Shown in pieces: positions 1 to 11,394 of a DNA stretch of 64,000 nucleotides. The notes beneath the pieces were generated by a model. The model did no database searches. It saw only the letters and a program-made list of their open reading frames with translations, and had not been told where the DNA came from. Position 1 is the stretch's first letter, and each line of letters starts with the position of its first letter. The translations under genes and the position numbers were made by a program. The stretch is from Macrocybe gigantea (lineage: Eukaryota > Basidiomycota > Agaricomycetes > Agaricales > Callistosporiaceae), in assembly GCA_011319805.1 (NCBI GenBank), contig SJRY01000252.1, forward strand, positions 1 to 64,000. Reading direction: 5' to 3'.

Positions 1-303
1 CACTCAAAGGACCATTCATTTTCCTATCTTATCTTTCCCACATCCCTTATCTCCCCCGTCATGCTGCGCAGCATGCAGCCATCGAGTCATCCCACTTCCC
101 AGTCATTCTGAGTCATCTCCTTCCGTCTTACTCATCCGCAAGTCTACAGCATTGTGCACCCATGGTCCGTGCTCGAGTACTGTAGTGTATATAAGGACTC
201 CCAGATGTACCAGTAACGCTAGGCTTAATATTCCTTTTGCATCATCTCAGACCACTCTCGCTTAGTCTGCCCGAGTCCTTCTGAGATTCGTCTAGCCTAA
301 CAA
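1..303 (+). repeat. LTR-A, gypsy-type LTR lacking its first bases
   Basis: This is a long terminal repeat that ends in ...TCTAGCCTAACA at 303. It matches the LTRs at 62393-62698 and 63157-63476 along most of its length, including the TATA-like GTATATAAGG near 188-197 and the CCAGATGTACCAGTAA block near 202-217. The window opens a few bases inside the LTR, so the TG start and left flank are not visible. The neighbouring sequence is a Helitron-like fragment rather than gypsy internal sequence, so this is either a solo LTR or the 3' LTR of an element lying to the left. Confidence 0.8.
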
Positions 304-1108
304 TCCTCACATTGCATGCTGCAAACCATCCTCTCCACAGTATACCTTTGAATACAGTTTATACACATGCATCCATGGGTATACCAGGCTGATTAATGTC
401 TGTTCTGTCACTGTCAAATCCCCCAACTCTGCAGGCACATTGCCCACCCAAACCCATTTGCCAGTGATAATGGTGGTGGCCCAGCATTGGCTGATTGCAA
501 GTGTTCTAAACATTGCTTGCAACCTTGCACCACAGTGTTGCCTCCTTCCTCATAACTCCTTCTGGTACCAACAAGCATCCATTGTAAAGTATATGCCCAT
601 CATTTTGCTCTGCTGGTCACAGCTTTTGTTTTTCAGAAAACACAGCCCATGCTATGTCCACCACCTTCTCTTTTACTGTCATCAACTCTCAGCCACATAT
701 CACACATGTCTTTGATTCTAGTGCTTTTGCACTTGTCACTTCATAGAATGCCCTCCAATGCTTCTTGTGCTCTTTAGATGTTAGTACTGAAAGGAACTTC
801 TGATAGTCTTGATTGCCCACTGTCTTTACCTTTTTCTTTCCTTCTCTTACTTCAACTGCCCGCCTCCTTTTCTTTACAATCCTCCCTTCTGTGTCACATT
901 GCAAGTCCTCTAACACATCAATAGGAGCTTTCTCCACAATGTAATCTACCAAATCATCCTTGTACCAATGTTCATGTGGAATGGACAACTGGCTACCCAT
1001 GTTTCCAATCAACTCCTTCCATGACAGATGTTTGAGCTGCTCTGCATCGATTCCTCTCCTTGCCTCTCTTTCTCTCTTCCGACCGAAGCATATGACTGCT
1101 TCCTTCAT
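304..1108 (-). pseudogene. Helitron/PIF1-like helicase N-terminal fragment (DUF6570 region)
   Basis: Read on the minus strand, 1108-690 gives a 139-residue basic segment ending in a CVICG motif. After a stop and at least one frame change, 522-307 gives a segment containing GKWVWVGNVPAELGDLTVTE and then SLVYPWMHVYKL. A CxxC pair followed by a W-x-G-x-(V/I)-P-x-E-L-x-x-L-T block is typical of the DUF6570 region that precedes the Rep-type domain in fungal Helitron helicases; this is recognition from family knowledge, not a search. In-frame stops near 688, 580 and 510 show it is dead. It is cut off at 303/304 by LTR-A, so the Rep and PIF1 helicase domains are absent. Moderately sure of the family, sure that it is non-functional. 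Confidence 0.55.
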
Positions 1109-3100
1109 ATAATTTATCCTGTGCTCTGGGTCATCTTGCCTCTCTTTCTTTCACCTGCCTTATACCAATCCTGCTCTCTTCTTTCCTGTTCGCTCACCTA
1201 CTCCTTTTCTCTAAATCATCTTCATCATCTACATGCTCCAAAATGTGGTTGACATTTTGTAGAGGAACATCACCATACTGCTTCATCTCCTTGTCTTTGA
1301 TCTCTTCCATCGAAATCCTATGTGATACTTTCAATGCATCAGCCCCTCTACTGCCTCAAGTGCAAATGCCATGTACCAAATGAGCCTTTCCCTTCCTCAG
1401 GCAATATCACATGTCTCATGTGCTTCACTGTTGTCTTCCTGTCCACAGACATGTTATTCCTGTCACTAATGTATGCACTCAGCTTCTGCTTCTGGCCTGT
1501 CATGCTACCAGCCAGAGTGCCAAACTTGACTGCAGGTGCCATTGTTGTCAATGCCTCTATTCCCTTACCTCTCATCCAGCTTCACCCCTATCCAATGCAC
1601 CACTGTCCAACACAAATTCTGATCATTCTTGCTGCTCCATTATACCAACTCTATTGATCCTCAACCACCCTTGATCAACCATGGCCTTGGCCCCATCATG
1701 CATGTTCCAAATCTACTCTCAATCCATCAATATAATCACCCACTGCTGACCAATCCTCCCCATCCCATAAAATCCCACCTCCCTTTTCCCCTTTCCACAT
1801 TCTTTCTTCTGCATCTACAATGACTGCAATTTCTGACAGCATTCTCAATGACATTCACAATGCTGATCACTATATCAGCACATCTGACTTTGATGCTTCC
1901 CATTACAAGTAGCAGAGCAACAGTGGAAATGGTCAGGTTTTGGTACATCTGTGCTGCTCCTTGCTTCTTTTCCCATTTCACACTCCTCTCATCAGACTTT
2001 TGCTGATGCTGAGGGTGACAAATCTCCTTCTCTGTCTTGCATTATCCACATTATACCTGCTGATTATTGGCTCACATCCTGTGGCATGTCACGTAGACCT
2101 ATCTCTGTTGTTCCTATCTTCACATCTGTAAAACTGGCCTGTACTGGAGCCTGGCCCTCTCAAGATGCCATCTCTACAGACTTCACTCATGCACTTGCCA
2201 ATCTCAAGAACCTCTGCAACCTCACCAAAGCAGGCCATCCATCTCAGCGCAAAGGCTTGCTCACTAGCTGGGCTGCTCCTGAGCTGAAAATCAGATTCTG
2301 CCATTGCCTCTTCTCTGTCAGTGCCTCTCCCTCCATCACTTGCCTCTCATGTCACTCACATCCTTCCAGCCTGCCACTATAGATGATGAAGACAATGATG
2401 ACATCTGTGAGATCCACCTCTTCTTCCTGTCTTCCCAATTCCTCATTCACACCTGCAGCCTTAAACCCTGAACTCACCATTCACCAGTAGCCTGTCACCT
2501 TTTCTGAAGCCCATGAGGCACTCACCACCATCCATGCTAAGTGGTCCCACCACCTCCATCCCTTCCCAGCTTATGACATCAAGAGCAAAATCATCAATCC
2601 CATCCAATACCATCCTCATCTTCAAGGTGCCATTGTCCATATGGATTTCTCCCTTACTTACTGGAACATCAAAGGCAGCCACCTCTTTGCTGCCAATATT
2701 GATGCCATCTGCATCATTCTCCCACCCAGTGCTCCTCCTCCCAAATGCAAGCAGCTCTACTTGACTGATCCTGGCCCTGCCAAAAGAGCCAGGCCTGCTT
2801 GATTCCTCTTGCTCCATCTATCATGTCTAATTGTATTGTTTATGAGTTTCTCTGTGGGTCCCCATATCATTTCATCACTTCTTCATAGTCAGTATATAGC
2901 ACTTCTTCTGCTTCCTTCCCTGTAATACACCTACTTCCAATCAAATGCATGCAACTTGTCTCCTCCGAACATCTGACATTCTCCACTAATGCCTCTCAGA
3001 CACCTACTTCTCTTCCTTCAACTGCATCACCATGGATGACAGCTCCACAATCACCTTCACTGACATTGCATATTATATGATGACAACTATGGCTTGCTTC
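1109..3100. other. Unrecognised, decayed sequence upstream of the Helitron fragment
   Basis: No family is recognised. Several minus-strand frames stay open for 70-120 codons; the longest (2817-2461, 118 residues) is acidic with a plausible protein composition. Because they lie on the same strand and upstream of the Helitron fragment, they may be a decayed leader part of that transposon or a captured gene, but nothing identifies them. The plus strand is pyrimidine-rich with few CpGs, as expected for an old repeat. Confidence 0.3.
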
Positions 3101-4319
3101 CTCAACTGCCTATTCCCGATGTCGACTGAATTCACACACTCCTCTTCTTGTATCACTATGCTCCACCCTCTTTTTACTACTTTTCATTTCTCCTGTTCCT
3201 TCTCAGCCTTCTTTTAAATTCATATATAATGTCTATACAACTTAATGTCTTCTTTACCATCTCCTATCAAATACACAAACTTTGCCTCAGCCTAGTAAGG
3301 TCACAGTTGGCAGATGCTAATGCTTATTTAGTATATATAGTACTCTTGACAGTTTTTCTGACTTTCATGCCTCATGTGGTATGCTTACTAGTCACAGTTT
3401 CATAACTGTTTCCTAACAATAAGAAAAGGTGAATCACTTGCAAAGAAGCTGAACAGGGCAATTTTTCAAGTTCATGAATATCAAGGCTAACATATAGACT
3501 TTTTGTGCACTATTTCAAGGCTGCTACAAGAAAAATAGATAATAGAGCTTTTTGAATAGTTGAAAGACTACTCATTATTGAATTCTTTGGAAAAAAAAAT
3601 TAAAAGTGAGCTAGTTTTCTGCCACTTCCTCCTCACTCTAACCCTTCTTAGCTATCATCCTGCAAGAAGTCCACAAATGACTGGCTCATGAAAATGCAGC
3701 ACAATTGAAGGTAGGAAAGGCTTATGTACTTCATGATGTAGTCTCTGTATCATAACTGAGTATTATGGGCATGGATCTCAAGAAACAACAGTATGTTTCA
3801 TCCTTCTCAGACACTACTTACTAATATCTAATTGTGAATACTGCAGATGCCAAATAGCAGAAAAAACTCAGGCTAACAGTCAATATAGATCTGTGGATTG
3901 AAAGACAAGCTTGAAGGACTAACAAAACATCCTTTATGCATGGATATCAGCCTGGATTGACATTCAGCACCTTTATATTCTCAAACTATATCTTGTGTGG
4001 GAACAGAAGCAAGATGCTCTTCCTGCAGACTCCTCTGAAGCTCTTGTCTCTCAAATTAAGCTGTATTTGCCTTCATCGACTCTGGAACCTGCTTTATGAG
4101 TTCACTGCAATGAATGCTTATTAGCCATTGAGTTTGACTTGTACTGAGCTCAAGTGCAGAATGCCTTATAAGAGCTTAGGGAAGCTCTCTGGCTTCATAG
4201 CCATATTTATCAAGATAAAGAATGGTTCCAACATGGCCAATGCAACAACATGCATTCCAACAGTCTAATTGTCCATCTGCAAGCCAAGGTAAATGTGAGC
4301 TCTTTACACTCCTCTACCA
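3101..4319. other. No recognisable gene
   Basis: A+T-rich sequence with only short open frames (62-85 codons) that resemble no protein I know. There is no clear poly(A) boundary, LTR end or tRNA-like box. I see nothing to annotate. Confidence 0.4.
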
Positions 4320-4715
4320 TTCCAGAAAGACACCAGGAGGAGTCCTTGGAGAATGGAGAAGGACTCCACTAGGAGGTTACAAGGATTACAGAAGGTCTTG
4401 TTCAACTTACTGAGAACAGAATTTTCCTACTGAAGTTCTGCTATAGTTCTTGTAGAGTATCAGTTCTTCTGAAATAATATTGCACTTCAGAAGAACAATT
4501 CTGCAGGAGTCCAGAAAGAATCCAGTAGAACAGGTACTACAGAAGAACTATAGCAGAACTCTAGTAGAACAAGAGAAGAAAGCCTCTGGTTTCCTTCAAG
4601 ACTCCAGAGGAACAGGGACTGCAGTAGGAGTCCAGAAGAATATTAGAAGAAACCAAGGAAAAGGACAAGAAGAATTGTCCAGAAACTGCAGCAGAACTTC
4701 AGGAGAATAACATAG
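4320..4715 (+). repeat. Degenerate purine-rich interspersed repeat (CCAGAAGAAC-like)
   Basis: The words CAGAAGAA, AGTAGAAC, CAGGAGTCCAGAA and GGAGTCCAGAAGAA recur many times in this stretch at irregular spacing. The apparent open frame at 4480-4710 reflects this purine bias. The unit is too degenerate to give a fixed period by eye. Confidence 0.45.
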
Positions 4716-4754
4716 GGTTTGGAGAATAAATTAATTATATACATTAAAAAGTAG

Positions 4755-4840
4755 TAATAACAGGATTTGAACTCAAGTGTGTGGGGAGGAAGGCTTCAAG
4801 AGAGCAGTAAATGACTGAGCCAAGGCAGCTTGTGAGAGTA
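4755..4840 (-). other. Weak tRNA-like (Pol III A/B box) segment
   Basis: On the minus strand there is a TGGCTCAGTCA-like A box (about 4835-4825) and a GAGTTCAAATCCTG B-box-like sequence (about 4783-4770), about 42 nt apart, followed by a run of T near 4750. The T-stem does not pair well, so this is not a functional tRNA gene. It could be the head of an old tRNA-derived SINE whose body would lie to the left. No second copy was found in the window. Confidence 0.3.
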
Positions 4841-5227
4841 GGGCACATCATTCACTAGATAGGCCTTGAGCATGCTACTTGGCATGTGCACAGCATGGGA
4901 CCTCGTTGATCAACATCCTGCTTATTATCCTCACCACTACTTGCCTTTGCTCTCCCCATCCATGTCCACCCATCCTCTCTCACCCTCTCTGTCCCCACCC
5001 ACCCACCACCACTACCCACCTTTTCCTTCCCTTCTCCAGCTCTTCAGCTCAGACCATCACCACCACCATTAGCCAGCCACCCCCACCTCCTGCCTAATAG
5101 TGTTCTCACATTATCCACTACTGCCCTCATATGCTGGTGATGTCCAACAATATCCTCAGCAGCATTCAATGGCACTAGCAATTAGCAATGCTGACATCAA
5201 ATATCAGCATTGCACATTTCATCATCT
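4841..5227. other. Unrecognised C-rich spacer
   Basis: A pyrimidine- and CCACC-rich stretch (about 4925-5095) precedes the LINE fragment. The open frames here are low-complexity Pro/Ser/His-rich and unlikely to be genes. It is probably old repeat DNA that received the LINE at 5228. Confidence 0.35.
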
Positions 5228-7456
5228 GCTGTCTTCGATCCGAAGCAGTTTGGCGGTATCCGTCAGAATTCTACTGAGGATGCCAGAGTCTTCCTTACCC
5301 ATATCATCCGTCAGGGATGGTCTAAGGGATTTAAAACGAGTGTCATTGCCTTTGATGTCACTCAGTATTTCCCTTCACTTAACCACCGCATGTTAGTGAA
5401 GATTCTTCAACACGGAGGCTTTGCACGACAAGTGTCAAAGTTCTTTGAATCATATCTCGTTGGGCGCAAAACTTCTTATGCCTGGCGTAGTGCCATCTCT
5501 CCAGAGTTTGATGCCGACGTTGGAGTCGGTCAAGGCTCTGCACTCTCTCCAGTATTGTTAGCGCTCTACTTAGTGCCAGTGCTGAAACTATATCAGAAAA
5601 CTGGTGGTATGCCAGTAATCATGTCATTCGTTGATGATGGACTGATCATCGCTCAGTCCAAATCCACAGTGGACAATGTTCCGAAACTGCAGAGGGCCTA
5701 TGCATCCGTGCACAACCTCTTCACTGACTTTGGTCTTATTGTTGAACACAACAAGACTGAATTACAGCACTTTTCGCGCAATAGCGCGGACCCTCGTCTG
5801 TCTATCGACTTGGGATTTGCTCCATTTACGGGCAACACCCCACTTCAACCCAAGGATATCTGGTGATACCTAGGTTTCTTTCTGGATGCGCGCCTTTCTT
5901 TTAAGGAGCATGTTCGGTTTTACGCTACGAAGGCCTTGACTATGGCCAGAGCCTTCCAAATGTTGGGCAACTCTGTCCGGGGTTTATCTCCTCAACAGAA
6001 ACGCATTCTCTACCTGTCGTGTGCACGTCCGATCGCAACATACAGCTGTTTATTATGGAATTTCAATGGCATGCGTAATGTCGCACTATTGAAACAACTG
6101 CGCCAGATGCAGCGTAAAGCTTGCATTTGGATTAATGGACAGTTTCGCACCACTCCCAAGGGTGCGGCTGAGACAATGGCCTGTGTTGAACCCATCGGCA
6201 GGTTCATTCAAAGGCTGAAGGTCAGGTCCTCTGCCCGCCTCGCCAATTCCAATCTGAGACATGCTCTCAGGTCAATTAGTATGCCTGCCTCAGTCGGGGG
6301 CGACCCATCTAAAGTGAGAAACCTCGCTGATCTATCGGACAGGCAGCGGTCTGCGCTCAAGTCCCCTCTCAAGGATTTGGTGGATCTGAAACCACCACTC
6401 TTTCTAACCACGGATTACTTTGCTGATGCAAATAACCCGGGCAGGCGACTTGTCGACGAGTTTGGCAGTCGCTTTGGGATTCATAAGTTACTTGGCCGGG
6501 ATGAAGACTCAGTCAAGGCTTATCGCACATCGCTAGACCAGACACTTGCTTTGTGTTCGATCCAGCATGATTGCTCTTATGTGAGTAGTGATGGTTCCGT
6601 GCCCACGAAAGCAGAAGGACCTTTCAAGCAGTCTGTTTCCGCGTCGTGTGTTTATCACGAAGGCAGACTGGTTTCTGAATTTCGTCAGCCAGTTGGCAGA
6701 GCAACGAGCGACGATGCTGAGCTTATTGGATTGCGAATGGCGATCCAAAAGGCTATCACACAAGATGGAGTTAATTCTGTCGTGTGCTTCTTAGACTTGA
6801 TGAATGCAATCAATCGCATCATCGATTGCAATCCCCACTCTGTGCAGGCGCATTCTATTGCACTGTGCAGATCATTGAAGACTTGGCTCTCAGACACGGA
6901 GCAGCGCCGGATCGAACTCTGGCACGTCCCATCAAAGTGGAGGTGGACAATACAAGTCGAGGCTCATGAGTTAGCTTGAAGTCTTGACGTTCCTCTGGGG
7001 CTTCGCCCCCTCTATACCACCGATGGCCTTCGAAAGGAGGCTGACGATGATATGCACAACACTTGGCTCCAGAATTCTGGAAACAAGAAATACATTGGTT
7101 CTTCCATGTTTCATTTTCATGATGCAGGAAAACCAGACTCTTATGAACGTCCCTCTCAGAAGAGGATGGGCTTCATGAAACTTGTGACAGAAAATGAACT
7201 TTATGCTCGCTGTTCACGTCTAGCATGCAGCCATGCTCCGATCAATGCGTATCGGGCATGGTTTAAGTTTGTAGAGAGCGATCTATGCTCATGCGGACGA
7301 GGGCCTGAAGACTCCGTCCACGTTTTGACTCAGTGCTGTAAATGGCACAGGCCAACCGAACGCCAATTTGACGCATTTGTGCGTCACTGGTTTATTAAGT
7401 ACCTGACAGCTAACAAGGCTGCAGGTGCCTTTATTCCGGATCCAGGCAGCGGGTGA
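5228..7456 (+). pseudogene. LINE ORF2 fragment: RT, RNase H, C-terminal Cys-His motif
   Basis: One reading frame (frame 2) covers the region with only two stops, TGA at 5864-5866 and 6977-6979. In sister copies both positions are CGA (Arg), so each is a single C-to-T change at a CpG. The RT active site reads FVDDG (about 5629-5643). RNase H follows with Asp in SSDGS, Glu in DDAELIGL and Asp in FLDLMNAI. The C-terminal CSCGRGPEDSVH...C motif resembles the zinc-binding end of other non-LTR ORF2 proteins. The endonuclease half is missing because of 5' truncation. The frame ends at TGA 7454-7456. RNase H in the polyprotein places the element near Tad1/I-like LINEs by family knowledge; the exact clade is not assigned. 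Confidence 0.88.
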
Positions 7457-7850
7457 CTGCCGTTCTGCAGCGGAGATCGCCCGGGGCAACCTGGACAATC
7501 TTGGAGCAGTTGGATCAGTGACCGAAGCGCTGATCAAGCATTATGCGAACTGCAAGCTTCACAACAGCATCCGTTATAGGTCCTATTGGACCTTTTACGT
7601 GGAATTGACCACAACCAGCCCTCAGGGGCTGGGGGACGGGGCTCGAGTGAGCGAGTACGCACGAGCGCGTGCCTAAAGGCGCGCGCATGGGCAGGAGACA
7701 ACAGGGTGAATATGCCCTCTATGTACATCCCTTCAGTCCGGTTTCCTTCGGACTAGTCGTATTTATTGTAGGTACCAATGTGTATTTACAAGCGGACTGC
7801 CACCGAGCACCGCTATATAAATTGCTGATTTAAAAAAAAAAAAAAAAAAA
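5228..7850 (+). mobile_element. 5'-truncated LINE copy A
   Basis: This copy starts abruptly inside the reverse transcriptase (sequence matching 43390 onward in the longer copy) and runs through RNase H and the 3' UTR to a 19-nt poly(A) at 7832-7850. The 3' terminus (GTATTTACAAGCGGACTGCC ... TATATAAATTGCTGATT) is shared with every other LINE copy here. CpGs are largely preserved, so it is a young copy. I found no convincing TSD; immediately after the tail lies a SINE 3' fragment. Confidence 0.9.
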
Positions 7851-7947
7851 GAGGATCAGGCCTGAAGCTGGGGTAAGCCACCTCTCCCGCAAGGGGGGGC
7901 TAAACTTCATGTCAGCAAAACGATAAGCGATGACTCCAAGCTGATTG
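7851..7947 (+). mobile_element. SINE 3'-end remnant fused to LINE RNase H sequence
   Basis: Positions 7881-7909 carry CCTCTCCCGCAAGGGGGGG followed by CTAAACTTC, the same end found in the tRNA-headed elements at 9853-9880 and 20998-21025. Directly after it, 7910-7947 matches LINE ORF2 in the RNase H region (compare 15447-15484). The piece then stops at an LTR-A end. It is a fragment of a third independent SINE/LINE fusion. Confidence 0.7.
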
Positions 7948-7973
7948 TGAGATTTGTCTAGCCTAACAAGATA
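7948..7973 (+). repeat. Terminal 26 bp of LTR-A (5' LTR remnant of gypsy-1)
   Basis: The sequence GAGATTTGTCTAGCCTAACA equals the last bases of LTR-A at 284-303. It directly precedes the leader of the gypsy-1 element, so it is most simply the surviving end of that element's 5' LTR; the rest has been lost at the junction with the SINE/LINE piece. Confidence 0.6.
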
Positions 7974-8099
7974 TTAAGCCTTGTTGAGACTCGCTCAGAC
8001 TCACACACATACCACGTCATACTTTATCAAAGACTTGATCAATATTTGATGACAAGTGGTCACCGACCCAGCAAGCACCAGCACAAATGATGAGAGCAC

Positions 8100-8501
8100 T
8101 GTTAAAACTAGGCACAGGGAACACTCTGGATGAGCCTTAGAACCTAGAAGTCCTGAGTGAGAACACTGGTAATTGAGTTATGTACAAGTACTTGCCTGAA
8201 GTCCTGAGTGAGAACACTGGGGACTTCAAGGCGCTCTGTGCTACCTATATATATGTGTAGAAGGCTGTGTGTGCAGCCATAGGCTGTGCATTGCTGCGGG
8301 CACAGCTGTAGGCTGTGCACTACTGCGGACACAGCCATTTACTGCGCATTACTGCATGCACAGCTTGTGCTGTGTATTGCTGTGGATGCAGCTACAGGCT
8401 GCGCATTGCTGCGCATACAGCTATAGGCTGTGTGCATTGCTAGGCACATAGCCTGGGTCCTGTCCTATGCACAAGTCCGGACAGAAGGGGCATTTCTAAC
8501 A
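8100..8501 (-). repeat. Solo copia LTR with an internal tandem expansion
   Basis: This LTR starts TGTTAAAACTAGG and ends ...ATTTCTAACA, with the perfect 5-bp TSD AGCAC at 8095-8099 and 8502-8506. It is the reverse orientation of the copia 5' LTR at 38603-38842. It is 402 bp long, against 240-259 bp for the other two copies. The extra length lies at about 8270-8440, where a unit of about 29 bp (GGCTGTGCATTGCTGCG...) is repeated about five times. Confidence 0.9.
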
Positions 8502-8690
8502 AGCACTTGGCTCAGAGAAGTAGACCAGATATTGCAATCCACGCCATTCACAGAGACAGTCCATGCCACCTGCAGAGACACTAGCAACCCAAACAAATGA
8601 AAGAGAGAGCACATGCCTATACCAAGTAGCGAAGAACAGGCATTTCTGAGAGAGTTTGCCTTCACCACCACAGACAAGCCTGGGGCTGGT

Positions 8691-8761
8691 TGGCATAGCG
8701 GTAAACGCGAGTCAGGTAGTCCTGTGGCTGTGGCAAGCCACGAAGCCGCGGGTTCTAGTCC
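8691..8761 (+). promoter_or_regulatory. Internal Pol III promoter (A box and B box) of SINE chimera 1
   Basis: TGGCATAGCGG at 8691-8701 fits the A-box consensus, and GGTTCTAGTCC at 8751-8761 fits the B box. The B box sits in a T-arm-like hairpin. The 50-nt spacing suits a tRNA with a long variable arm. Both boxes are conserved in the second copy (20087-20097 and 20146-20156). Confidence 0.8.
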
Positions 8762-9881
8762 TGGAGGTAGCATCTTCAGGTTTGCATTCGGAAGTGTCCG
8801 GAGCTGGTTCCACGTGACGCAGGCAGGAAGTATCATGACCCTGTGACAGTTGTTCCCACGAGGGAGGTGACTTGGTCATGTGACTAAGCAGCTGGCACAT
8901 GATGTAAGCTGGGTTATGCGTCACACATGTGACTTACCCCACTATGTGGGTCAAGTGTCACATGACCCTAACTCACGTGCAAGCACGTGATCCCCAATCT
9001 AAAAGTGTAGGGCCAAAAGGATAAGGGATTATACCGGAAATTGGGCTGATAACCACCCGATGGCGTTTGAGCCAACAGGGCACCCGGTACCGTGTGAGCT
9101 GCCTGAAGTAGGGGTCCATGGAGGTTAGTCATGGCGCAGTACGCTTTGGCGGAAGTAGATCCAGACCCATTCAGCTAAGGGCTTCTCCTGTGGGAACCTG
9201 TCATGGGAGGACCATGGACCTTGCTGTGATATCGGAGGCCAGTCTGGCAGGCACATGGCAAGACAGAGACCTTGGACAGATGGGGATCCGCGCCCTAAGG
9301 GGCATCAGTGAACCATCTGCCAGAGGACGGGAAGGCAGGACTGGGGGTCACGCCCCAGACACCGCTGGGCCGTAGCAAGGCTGGACAGTCTCCAGTCCTT
9401 GGCTCGAGAGACCTAACTCCTCTGTCGGTGGCCCTGGGATAATACACCCAGGTTGCCGCTTAAGTTGAATCCGAAGTGCGAACTCCTGGGTTCCGTGGGA
9501 CTCTGGGGACCCCAGTGTGTAGGTGAAAGTCCATGCCGACCTACTTGGCAGGCTTAAACGGTTCCCCTTGGCATGGATGGCCTTGGGGTGCAAGTGTCGG
9601 ACAAAAAGCCTTAATCCGGCAGACCGCAGCTGAGTAAGACGGTACCATCCCTGAGTCCACACCCAATTTGGGGAGGCCTCGGCCGTTGGCAAGGGGGGGT
9701 CTGCAGACCAAATAGGGAGGGCATAAGCCCGACGGATGCACACTGGACCCACATAAGGAGTCCTAGGTTAAGGGTTCCCCTGGGCGTGGATGGCCCTGGG
9801 GTGAAAGTGCTGGACAATAGCCTTAATCTGGCAGACCCACCTAGGTAGCAGCCTCCCCTGCAAGGGGGGGGCTAAACTTCG

Positions 9882-10614
9882 TATTGGGTTGCGAATGGCA
9901 ATCCAAAAGGCTATCGCACAAGATGGAGTTAATTCTGTCGTGTGCTTTTTAGATTCAATGAATGCAATTAATCGCATCATCGATTGCAACCCCCACTCTG
10001 TGCAGTCGCACTCTATTGCACTTTGTGCATCACTGGAAGCTTGGCTCTCTGAGTCCAAGCAGCGCCGGATTGAATTCTGGCACGTCCCTTCCAAATGGAA
10101 GTGGGCAATACAAGTCGAGGCTCACGAGTTTGCCCGGAGCCTGGATGTTCCCCTGGGACTTCGTCCCCTCTATACCACCAATGGCCTTCGAAAGGAGGCT
10201 GACGATGATATGCATAGCACTTGGTTCCAGAATTCTGGGAACAAGAAATACATTGGTGCTTCCACATTTCATTTTCACAAAGCAGGAAAGCCAAATTCCT
10301 ATGAACGCCCCTCTCGGAAGAGAATGGGCTTCATGAAGTTAGTGACAGACAACGAGCTTTATGCTCGCTGTTCACGTCTCGCATGCGGCCATGCTCCGAT
10401 CAATGCGTATCAGGCACAGTTTAATTTTGTCGATAGCGATTTATGTTCTTGCGGACGAGGGGTTGAAGACTCCGTCCACGTCATGACTCAGTGCCGTAAC
10501 TGGCACAGGCCAACTGAATGCCAGTTTGACGCCTTTGTGCGTCACTGGTTCATTAAGTATCTCACATCTAATAAAGCTGCAGGTGCTTTCATTCCGGATC
10601 CAGGCGGCAGGTGA
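9882..10614 (+). pseudogene. LINE ORF2 tail carried in SINE chimera 1
   Basis: About 240 open codons run from the RNase H domain (GLRMAIQKAIAQDG, FLDSMNAINR) through the Cys-His motif CSCGRGVEDSVH to the normal ORF2 stop TGA at 10612-10614. There are no internal stops and CpGs are kept, so this part is young. It cannot be expressed as a LINE protein because it lacks a start, the endonuclease and the RT. The 3' UTR follows to 10988. Confidence 0.9.
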
Positions 10615-11394
10615 CTGCCGTTCTGTAGCGGAGATCGTCTGGGGTAACCCGGACAATCTGGAAACAGTCGGGTCAGTGACCAAAGCACTGACCAAGCATT
10701 ATGCGAACTGCAAACTCTGCAACAGTATCGTTATAGGTCCTCTTGGACCTTTTATGTGGAATTGACCACAACCGGCCCTCTGGGGCTGGGGGACGGTGCT
10801 CGAGCGAGTGAGTACGCGCGAGCTCGAGCCATATGGTTCGAGCGCGGGCACGAGAGAACAGGGCAGTGTAGCCCTCCATGTAGCTCCCTTCAGTCTGTTT
10901 TATCTCGGACTAGTCGTATTTATCGTAGATACCTGGGTGTATTTACAAGCAGACTGCCACCGTGCACCGCTATATAAATTGTTGAATTAAAAAAAAAAAA
11001 AAAAAAAAAAACCACAGACAAGCCTGCTGAGATCCTCAGCAAAGGAGCAGCACAACTCATTGCAGAACTTTTCCTAGAAGGAGAATACAGGATAAGCCCA
11101 GAAGAGCTGTGGTCAGACCAGAATCTTCTTGCCGAAGAAGAAGATGAACATATCTGCAAGAAAATGAGAGAAGAATGAACACAAGCCTGAGACTTCAGGT
11201 AACAACAGATTGAGAACTACAATTACTGAACACAGGAGGAAGACATACTGATACAGAGAGGGCATGACGCACAGAGCATATGACAGAACCAATGAGAATG
11301 ACACCAAAGTCAAGGATACATAGGAATGAAACCACCGAACCCCTTCAGAGGACCAATCTGCCGAAGCACTGCATAAGGAGAGAATTGCACCACC

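Larger units (their letters stand above)
8683..11010 (+). mobile_element. tRNA-headed SINE fused to a 1.1-kb LINE 3' end (chimera 1)
   Basis: The unit is bounded by ACCACAGACAAGCCTG at 8667-8682 and 11011-11026 and ends in a 22-nt poly(A) at 10989-11010, so it inserted as one piece by target-primed reverse transcription. It begins with a tRNA-like Pol III promoter, continues with a body of about 1.1 kb shared with 20079-21025, reaches CTAAACTTCG at about 9872-9881, and then switches to LINE sequence starting within RNase H. The body has no convincing coding sequence. The insertion splits gypsy-1. Confidence 0.9.

Noticed and set aside
4222..4710. Two small basic open frames as host genes
   Set aside because: They arise from the purine-rich repeat and lack any complex protein signal.
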